NCBI GenBank assembly: GCA_949987705.1
Contig: OX465283.1
Coordinates: 135,930,101 to 135,994,100, forward strand
Direction of reading: 5' to 3'
DNA from: Thereva unica
Lineage: Eukaryota > Arthropoda > Insecta > Diptera > Therevidae
Length of the DNA: 64,000 nt
Each line of letters opens with the position of its first letter. The first letter of the stretch is position 1. Of the stretch, positions 57,142 to 64,000 are shown one piece after another. Made by a program: the position numbers and the translations under genes. The notes below the pieces were generated by a model. The model made no database searches. It was given only the letters and a program-made list of their open reading frames with translations, and had not been told where the DNA came from.

Positions 57142-57354
57142 TTTTGTTAATTAATATACGATAATTTAAATAAATAATTTAATAAATACGAATCCAAAAT
57201 ACACATGAATTTGACTATTCACAAAGAAATTTAGCAAATTTAATCCCCAATTATAGGAGAAAGATGTTTTTTACAATAAAAGTCAAAATATTTTGAATGT
57301 ATCATTTTTATTTGGTATCTAGATGTAAATTTGGAAATTCTTATTTTTTCAGTA
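57142..57354. promoter_or_regulatory. Upstream region of the charged-protein gene
   Basis: A short AT-rich stretch between the start codon (57141, minus strand) and the next LINE. No TATA box or motif was convincingly identified; a 5' UTR and promoter would have to lie here or across the LINE. Confidence 0.25.
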
Positions 57355-58860
57355 TATTGTAACAATCTTGACTATTAACTGTCCTCGGACTTCATTTTGA
57401 AGGAGGTTACTGGTGCCCGTTCTGATTAGGACATCTAACAGGTGGAATAATGAGCTCTCAAAGCTGAGATTAGCCTCACGTAAACTCTTCAGTGAAGCCA
57501 AGAAAAACGGAAATTGGGAAAGTAATACGAGCTCACTAACCGCCCATAATAGAACTATTAGATGAGCAAAAAGAGATTGCTTGAGGTATTTTTGCACGAG
57601 CAAAACTCCACAAAACTCTAGTAAAAGGCGCGTCTTAAGATCTCGGACCAATTAAGAGAACCGACGACATCTTTACTCAGACTAGGAAAGAAAATTTGTC
57701 AATATTTCTTCAAGCCCATTTCCAGGCCCAACCAGTGTTTCAAATGAGAGTGCAGCTTCTGCTTGGCCGTCAACAGTCCCACTTTCAAGTGGAACCAAAC
57801 CTGCAGAAGCTAATACCATGTTCAATCAAGAAGCTATTAGAGAGGGGACTAGATCGGTCCATATAATGTCCCCTGCAGCAGACTTTTATTGCATTTATCC
57901 GCCTCCATATGAAGTGTACAGCATTGAACTCGCAGACTGAACTGACTGAAGAGAACGAAGCTATGTGATTCAGCCTTTAGTCTGAGACAACCAGCGTGCC
58001 CTTGGTGTGCTAGGCCTTCCTTACCTTATTGAGCCTTCTCTTACCCTTGTTTGTGTCCCGGCTCATCGGGGATTCAAAGGTGATGAAAAGGCGAATGCTC
58101 TGGCTAAGTAGGTCTTTAACGTTCTATTCACTCTTCTGCATCTGGTTATTAGGGCACCCACCAGTTTGGTGAAAATAGCACTTGTCGATCGCACTTTGAA
58201 GATACACGCCGGCCGCGACCGCTGGAGTTGCCTGGATTGGCCAACTCTAAGCGGTTCCCTCTGTGCCGTCTTTGAACTTTGCCAAAGAATTTCTTGTGCG
58301 CAGTATAAATGTTGTTAGGACATTTGTTGACTTGATTACCAGATCCTGCTCCTACCTGTCTCCTGCCCTTAAGATGTAATCAAGAAGGTATTCAGCTCTC
58401 TTGTTCACTCCACCCACTACTGCCCCAAGAATCATGATGGGCATTCGCATCACATCTTACAATGATCTGTGGATAGTTCCTGTTAGAGTGGCCCACGATA
58501 TCTTTGAGTTTTTTGAATGGTATAAAATAATCATGCTTTTGCTGCACCACCACTGCCAGGTCTCGCGAAGATTTATCTGTGAGAGGAGAGCAGTTAGTGT
58601 TTTTATTGTAAGCTACACAGGTCCGAGAGTCGCCGTCTACATCTCTGCATGCAATGCTGTAGCCGGCTGCCCGCCAGCCCTGTGTAGCACCGTTACGTAC
58701 CCATATGGCTCCTGTACAAGAGCCACGTCAAAAGCTAGGTGGCCAACACCCTGCAAAGGACTGCCGAGGCTGGTTGCACTATACCACCCGCATCCTGGGG
58801 TTGTTCCTGCTGCGGTGAGCCAGCAGGATTCTCTTTTTTTAAGCCAATCTCCTTGACTTT
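57355..58860 (+). mobile_element. LOA/I-like LINE debris with RNase H motif
   Basis: Plus strand: WNNELSKLRLASRKLFSEAK then KNGNWE (about 57435-57510, the linker between endonuclease and RT), and AKRDCLRYFC, FVNISSSPFPG. After a large deletion removing the RT comes the RNase H end, LVCVPAHRGFKGDEKANALAK split over 58042-58110, matching the VWVPAHxGxxGNExADxLAK block with its catalytic His. Degenerate frames continue to about 58860. It is opposite in orientation to the ORF1 remnant at 59030-59660. Confidence 0.65.
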
Positions 58861-59029
58861 GATTCGGCCGAAGACGTAGAAAAGGGAATGCCCTGTTCTT
58901 TTAGCTGAATAAGCGAATTCTCGGCAATGCTAAGGGCAAGAGTTTGACCACTCTGGTCCTCCTTCCTACTCAAGAGATCACCTCAATTGCTGATTTTGTA
59001 TTTCCATCCTGCGGAGCACCTGTTACGGT

Positions 59030-59660
59030 GGTTCCCTAACATCATTAGGAGCCCAGAATGCGCTCCGCCTTAATTTGGGAAGGTCCTTTTCTTCGATTAC
59101 TTTTAGGTTGCACACTTTCTAAACCTGCAGCCTAGCGACAACGCTCGCCAGCCATTGGCTGTTAGGTTCGTTGGTGCAGGTGATCTTAATGAGACCCTCC
59201 CCCCTCCCGAACTGAAGGGTGGGCAATCGAAAAACTGAGGTGAGCAATCGCCTTTAAGACTTTTGTCCACCTCAGTTAAGATAGAATCGCAAATAGAGGA
59301 GGATTGCTCCTCCGTCAATTTGCGTGCGGAATAGTTGTCCAGGACCACTGCCATGGTGATCCCAGCAAACTTGTGCCGGTATGAGGGTTCTTGCGGCTAC
59401 CCTTTTTTCGTGGGTCCTTGCCCACAGAGAATCCTTTGACCGGTCCCGTTTTGGCAATGTATCAATTGGATCCGGCATGCGACATTGCCTTTGGAAGATG
59501 TAGGAGTTGGTACTACCAATTTTCTGGTGGGTCCAGAAACTTCTGGCAGTACAGTGGCTGTCTGGATCCGCTCGTTGGAGCCCACCGGTGTCCTGACCAC
59601 TTTGGTTTGTTGGGAAGGAAGTTGCAAATATGAGACTCGGGTGTGCTCCGTAAAGCTCCA
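59030..59660 (-). pseudogene. LINE ORF1-like remnant with DUF4780-type domain
   Basis: The minus strand around 59354-59100 reads MAVVLDNYSARKLTEEQSSS then SLRSPAPTNLTANGWRALSL, and in the next frame VIEEKDLPKLRRSAFWAPND. This order (xxAVVxxxYPxxxLTxEQ ... F.GC ... G.L.L.C....T..WL ... DLPK...W.P) matches DUF4780-like proteins encoded by retroelements. Upstream (59660-59400) are STPTSSKGN-type serine/threonine-rich frames. Several frame changes; not a host gene. Confidence 0.55.
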
Positions 59661-60436
59661 CAATTCCGTGGCGGCCTCCTTATCTTGGTAGGCTTTAAGG
59701 GTGTGCTCCCTACTACTGCAAAAGAACAGGCTTGTTGGTTGTTGTTTATTACTTCTTGTAAAAATTTAATTTCCAAGAATTCAAACATTTCGAACTCTGA
59801 CAATAAATATCTCCAAAATCCATGTATCCCAAATGTAATTTATGTATGCAATTTCACATCACCATTTCAAGAGATAATTTGGCGTGGAATTGGTTACTGC
59901 GGTATTAACGTTATTTTTTCAGCGTGGCAGTAATCTATGAAATTTTCACCGGAAGTGGGTGTCTTACTTCCGACAGAAGAAGTTATTGCAAGGCAGCCCT
60001 AGGCATTGGCGGTTGTCATTGTAAATACAAATATGTCTGTTTCCGCAATAATTCTTCCTTTCATAAATGAGCCTTTTCCAGAGTTAAACTAAATGAAAAA
60101 CATGATAATTTTTTTATTTGCCTGATTATTTAAAAGCATATTTTATCTTTGCATTCTCGGGAAAAAATACGTTATATCCTTCATCATCAACTGCAAGCTG
60201 AAAACCTTATATTGAACACTATCATCCGCCAGCCATGTTGCAATATAAACGCGCCCAAGTGACATTTATCCACTGACGTAATTCGACGTGATTCATCGCA
60301 ATCAGTAGGAGAGAAATAGTTTATTTGTGTGGGTGCTAGTTGTGTCGATTTTATTTGTTCGGTTTTTGTTGGTTGCATGGTGATTTATCGCAAATTTTTT
60401 ATACAAAAACTTTAATTGTAAATAATTAAAATAAAG
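59661..60436. other. Upstream region of the TPR gene
   Basis: Non-coding, AT-rich. It must contain the promoter and 5' UTR of the gene starting at 60437. No TATA box or initiator could be assigned with confidence. Confidence 0.3.
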
Positions 60437-60536
60437 ATGTCAGTGCAAAATGCAAACGAGGAGCCGAAAATCGTCACCGAGGAGGATGCGGCATTGGCAG
60501 AAACTTATAAGAATCAAGGAAATGAATTCTGGAAAA
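60437..60536 (+). CDS. First coding exon of a TPR protein, most like protein phosphatase 5
   Basis: ATG at 60437 opens MSVQNANEEPKIVTEEDAAL followed by AETYKNQGNEFWK, and then a GTGAGTG donor at 60537 (33 codons plus one base). The second part is the first helix of a TPR repeat. Lys25 and Asn29 in KNQGN are at the positions of the carboxylate-clamp residues that bind the EEVD tail of HSP90/HSP70. The closest match I recall is the start of serine/threonine phosphatase 5 (PPP5C/PpD3), but other clamp-type TPR co-chaperones (DNAJC7, STIP1, TTC-type) begin similarly. No further exon was found up to 64000, so intron 1 exceeds 3.4 kb and holds a large palindromic element. Confidence 0.6.
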
Positions 60537-61472
60537 GTGAGTGCCCACTGCCTCAAGTTTTTTTTGCCTGCAGTTGGTGAGATCGAACATAACCTCACAA
60601 CAGGTTTTGGGGGAATTCTAGAACAGGATTTTCTTATCTAAAATTTAAACAAAAAAATTTCATTTAAATTCACTTAAGAAACGTCATGGGCGTAGATATA
60701 TTTAATTATTTATTATAGGATTCCGATGATTGAAGAAAGTAGATTTTTTTGTTTACATTTTCTCTATGTTTATTAAGCATGTTATGCACTACATAACAAA
60801 TATCGATTTCGTAAAAATTACTGCGGTTTGCAGTAAATAGTGGTTATTTTTTAAGTAAGTTGAGCATTTGCTTTCCACTGCAGCCGACATAGTATCCTTA
60901 GATCTTAGATATCATTCATGCTTCGGGATAATAGACGCTTCCGCTTCGAAATTTGTATTTGTATTCTTCGATCGATTTGAAATTTTACTCCCAGTTTTGG
61001 TTAAAAAGCGGACAGCCCAAATCATCTAGCATCAAATCTGTACAAACTTAATGCTTTCAATAATATTTTTAATAGATTTTATTTATTTTTATCAAATTTT
61101 GCGGATTTTATCGTCCACATTCTGATTAAGGTTATGGGTTTACTTTTGTATCGGATTAAAGAAATATACTAGTCCTTGTTGTTTAAAACTATACTTAAAT
61201 CCTTTAATATCTCATTGGATAATCACCTACAATACAAATAGTATCGTATTACAAAATAACTAATCTCAGATTCCTTTTCCATGAGTTCATTGCACCTTAC
61301 ATCAGACCCAGACCTTTAAAACCGCCGCTTATCTACATTATGTAGTTTCGTATTTAACTAAAGCATGAAAATAGAGAAGCGACACGGAGGAGACTTTTAT
61401 TTCCTACAACACTACTATTACATTTTGATAAGATAAAACACTTGATTTTAGTCGATTTTGTTTAGTTTTTTA
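60537..61472. other. Start of TPR-gene intron 1, nothing specific recognised
   Basis: AT-rich sequence with no coding block or clear repeat boundaries. Confidence 0.35.
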
Positions 61473-62305
61473 GGTAAATGTTTAGAATAACTACTTCCGC
61501 TCCGATTTTGATGAAATTTTTACACAAAGTACAGTTATTTATGTACATTCCAACGGTGAAAAAAGAAAATGTCGCTCAAGTCCCGTTATCCTGCAATTCC
61601 AGTTTAAAGTACCGTTTTTTCAATAATTGAACAGGTGATAACTCCTGTATTATTTCACCAATTTCAATGAAATTTACACACAATGTATATTTTGATGTGG
61701 ACAATTTTTTGGTAAACAAAAATTGGGGCTCATGTACCGTTACTTTTTTATTTAACTTAAAAGTACTAAGTACTTTAGAATAAAAAAAGGTACATCAAAA
61801 AATCATTTTTTCCTACTTACAGACATTGCAGTGCTTTAAAAAAATATTTAAAAAAACTTTTAAATATTTTTTTAAAGCACTGCAATGTCTGTAAGATGTC
61901 TTACAGACATTGCAGTGCTTTAAAAAAAATATTTAAAAAAACTTTTAAATATTTTTTTTAAAGCACTGCAATGTCTGTAAGTAGGAAAAAATGATTTTTT
62001 GATGTACCTTTTTTTATTTAAGTTAAATAAAAAAGTAACGGTACATGAGCCCCAATTTTTTTTTACCAAAAAATTGTCCACATCAAAATATACATTGTGT
62101 GTAAATTTCATTGAAATTGGTGAAATAATACAGGAGTTATCACCTGTTCAATTATTGAAAAAACGGTACTTTAAACTGGAATTGCAGGATAACGGGACTT
62201 GAGCGACATTTTCTTTTTTCACCGTTGGAATGTACATAAATAACTGTACTTTGTGTAAAAATTTCATCAAAATCGGAGCGGAAGTAGTTATTCTAAACAT
62301 TTACC
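61473..62305. mobile_element. 833-bp near-perfect nested palindrome (foldback element)
   Basis: Ends GGTAAATGTTTAGAATAACT and its exact mirror, AGTTATTCTAAACATTTACC. The arms (about 415 bp each) are almost identical, apart from one extra 21-bp block (AAGTACTAAGTACTTTAGAA region, about 61762-61782) in the left arm and a few A-run differences. The centre is two smaller hairpins in tandem: ACAGACATTGCAGTGCTTTA...TAAAGCACTGCAATGTCTGT at 61820-61893, and again at 61903-61978. Each arm also contains two related segments: CGATTTTGATGAAATTTTTACACAAAGTA and CAATTTCAATGAAATTTACACACAATGTA. No transposase. Confidence 0.93.
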
Positions 62306-63105
62306 AGACATGCTTCTAAAAACCATTATTTGTGAATGTTTTTAATATCGCTCGCATGTCCACTTAATATGCAAAGAGCGACTTAAGTGTTAATGTATTC
62401 ATTCTCGCTAGATGTGTATATTGAGCCCATATCACTTCCTGTGTCCGATTGAATGTTAACATGGGTCGAAAGTTCATTCAAGTATTTTACAAGAGAACTA
62501 AAATCATTGAGTAAAGAAAAACGAGAATTGGTTTGTGGTTGGTTTCTTATTAAATTATGATCATTTTATATTCAAGCAAATTTGTAGTTCGTAAATCATA
62601 CATATCTTCTTAGTTATAGTAAACAAATAATGAATATAAATAAAAAAGGCATTATTTAATTTTTAGTATTGTATAAAAATGTTTTCTAATTTGAACACGC
62701 ATTACAAGGGTTTGAAGAAAGAGTTATTGCTGCAGAAATCCAGTGTGTTCCTCTTGTTATAACCAAAAGACAATGCGAATTTTTGAAATTAAATAGGTAT
62801 TGGATTGGACTACTCTAAAAGTAATGCGACGTTTTCAAATGCCTGAACTTGTAACAAAAATACTAATTTTGTGTAGTGCAGTTTTGACGGAATTTTTCCC
62901 AATTCCACCTAGCATCAGCTTTCTGGTAAAGACTTGATTCAGGAGAGTTTCCTTTTCCCCACCCACTGTCTTGTGCGCTTAGCTTTTTTGTACAGGATTC
63001 ACTTTTTATCGCGTCACAAGAAAGGAACAATGACAGCAAGGAAGAGCACACATTTACTATTTGCGAATAAAATCCAAAAGTTGGTAGGGAGTTAAATTAC
63101 GTAAA
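62306..63105. other. Intronic or intergenic, nothing recognised
   Basis: AT-rich sequence without a coding block. A short minus-strand frame at 62863-63051 has no family resemblance. Confidence 0.35.
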
Positions 63106-63109
63106 ACAT

Positions 63110-63425
63110 GTGTCTCCAGTCTATTCACTTACAGGCCGCCGGTAGGCCCGAGAAATCAGTCTGCCGAGGGATGATTCCTTAAGTATGCGCCTGAGAGGCC
63201 GTGGCATGCAGGTGAAGACGTTAGCTTAGCATATCAGGTTGTTAATTGTGCAAAAATGTTCAAACTGACGCTAAACGCCTAAACACAAAGATTTTTGTCA
63301 GTTTTTGTACTGCAGGCCTCATGCAGTTGGCGGCCGGTGAGTGTGTGGTGATACTTGGCCTCAAAGTGAAAACGAAAACATTCAACCCAGGGCCTGCCGG
63401 CGACCTGTGTATAAATGGGGGCTCT
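63110..63425. mobile_element. Diverged copy of the GCCCCCATTCACAT MITE family
   Basis: The interior GGCGGCCGGTGAGTGTGTGG, TGATACTTGGCCTCAAAGTG and GGCCTGCCGGCGACCTGTGT, with end TAAATGGGGGCTCT, matches 53223-53493. The left end is poorly preserved, so the boundary is approximate. Confidence 0.55.
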
Positions 63426-63899
63426 AAAGACAAAGCCAAATCCTACATAAAAAATTCTACGCGGTTGTGCGAACTCCAGAAAGTAGCATAGTAGCCTCTC
63501 GATTGTTTAGCCGCCACCGGCCAGCCAAACGCGCGACTCTGTGAATGCAGCGTACGAGGCAGGTAACACTGACCTGTGAAAAGGCCCTTAGGATATAGAA
63601 CTACAGGAAGGCACATGCCGAATTTTACTCTACTGCAAGCAGAAAAAGTAAGTGGAACAGAGGAGGGGCAAAGAGGCTAAATGATCTCAAATAAAATCTT
63701 ACACGCCGTCACTCAGAAATTAAATCAGCTTATGATATTTCATCTTAATGTAAACGAAGCAGATATAAATTGGCAGTCTACTAACGAAACTTTCCTGCAG
63801 TTCTATATTCTAAGGAAAGGACCGACGGGAATTGGGCTTGATAGTTGCGGTTGCGGGAGAACAGGAAAATGGGATGTTTGAAAGTGTAGCGAGAGTGAA

Positions 63900-64000
63900 T
63901 AAAATTATAACACTTGTGAAAGTCACCCTTTGTACTATCAGTCTATAATGTCGAACTTGTTATTGTGCAATGCCTAGCACTAAGCTTGGTTCAAAAGAAG
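63900..64000 (-). mobile_element. LINE family B 3' end, running off the window
   Basis: AAAGTCACCCTTTGTACTAT and CCTAGCACTAAGCTTGGTTC are the reverse complement of the family B 3' end (AGTACAAAGGGTGAC ... AAGCTT), as at 20285-20360 and 36410-36480. The rest of the copy lies beyond the window. Confidence 0.7.

Noticed and set aside
61920..62202. Open frames of 63 and 67 codons on opposite strands
   Set aside because: Mirror images produced by the palindrome at 61473-62305; not genes.
1..64000. A novel multi-gene functional system or operon
   Set aside because: The host genes found are unrelated housekeeping genes in an insect-like genome; all other coding signals are transposon-derived or decayed. 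Nothing supports a new multi-gene system.

Overview
This is a eukaryotic nuclear window, almost certainly from an insect and probably a fly. The host genes have GT-AG introns, and many introns are only 50-80 bp long. The predicted proteins look like insect orthologues, for example a COX7A beginning MNASRAIIRNFA. Intergenic DNA is AT-rich and packed with non-LTR retrotransposons (APE-type LINEs), a tRNA-derived SINE, and relics of Tc1, pogo/Tigger, PIF/Harbinger, hAT-like and piggyBac-like DNA transposons. I cannot name the species.

Host genes from left to right are: ALG12 (+, 8 exons, 16891-22452), an ER mannosyltransferase with a long acidic C-terminal extension; COX7A (-, 2 exons, 24650-25036); ARL2 (+, 3 exons, 25465-26132), head to head with COX7A; TTI1 (+, 10 exons, 28817-43503), the TELO2-interacting HEAT-repeat scaffold, with two introns swollen by transposons; a minus-strand gene for a charged/coiled-coil protein that resembles DUF4485 proteins (exons 57141 down to 51787), with a possible repeat-rich Pro/Ala/Arg last exon at 47516-45910; and the first coding exon of a TPR protein, most like protein phosphatase 5 (60437-60536), whose remaining exons are not in the window. 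These genes are functionally unrelated. The only visible regulatory link is the 428-bp COX7A-ARL2 intergenic region.

Region by region: 1-16 kb has no recognisable host gene. It holds a decayed Harbinger-associated Myb/SANT-like ORF, a nearly complete LINE (4.2-7.5 kb), a Tc1 3' end, a SINE interrupted by a foldback element, a 5S-rRNA-like relic, a perfect-looking 312-bp palindrome (11101-11412), several MITEs and a Tigger transposase relic. 16.9-22.5 kb is ALG12, with composite LINE debris in intron 5. 22.5-24.2 kb is a decayed R1/LOA-type LINE. 24.6-26.1 kb is COX7A/ARL2. 26.2-28.6 kb holds tandem repeats and an RTE-like LINE 3' end. 28.8-43.5 kb is TTI1; intron 2 contains a Russian-doll stack of nested terminal-inverted-repeat elements and intron 7 a LINE inside a LINE. 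43.6-57.1 kb contains the charged-protein gene with heavy transposon load, a decayed coding remnant and a MITE sitting on an exon boundary. 57.3-59.7 kb is more LINE debris. 60.4-64 kb is the TPR gene start followed by an 833-bp nested palindrome.

The most unusual material is structural rather than enzymatic: the nested TIR stack in TTI1 intron 2, the nested 833-bp palindrome, the 312-bp palindrome with internal tandem repeats, a TTAA-type MITE whose terminus appears to supply a splice donor, and a LINE reduced to its own two ends yet flanked by a 14-bp target duplication. I found no new enzymatic or defence system. All exon boundaries are read by eye from splice consensus, reading frame and protein similarity.
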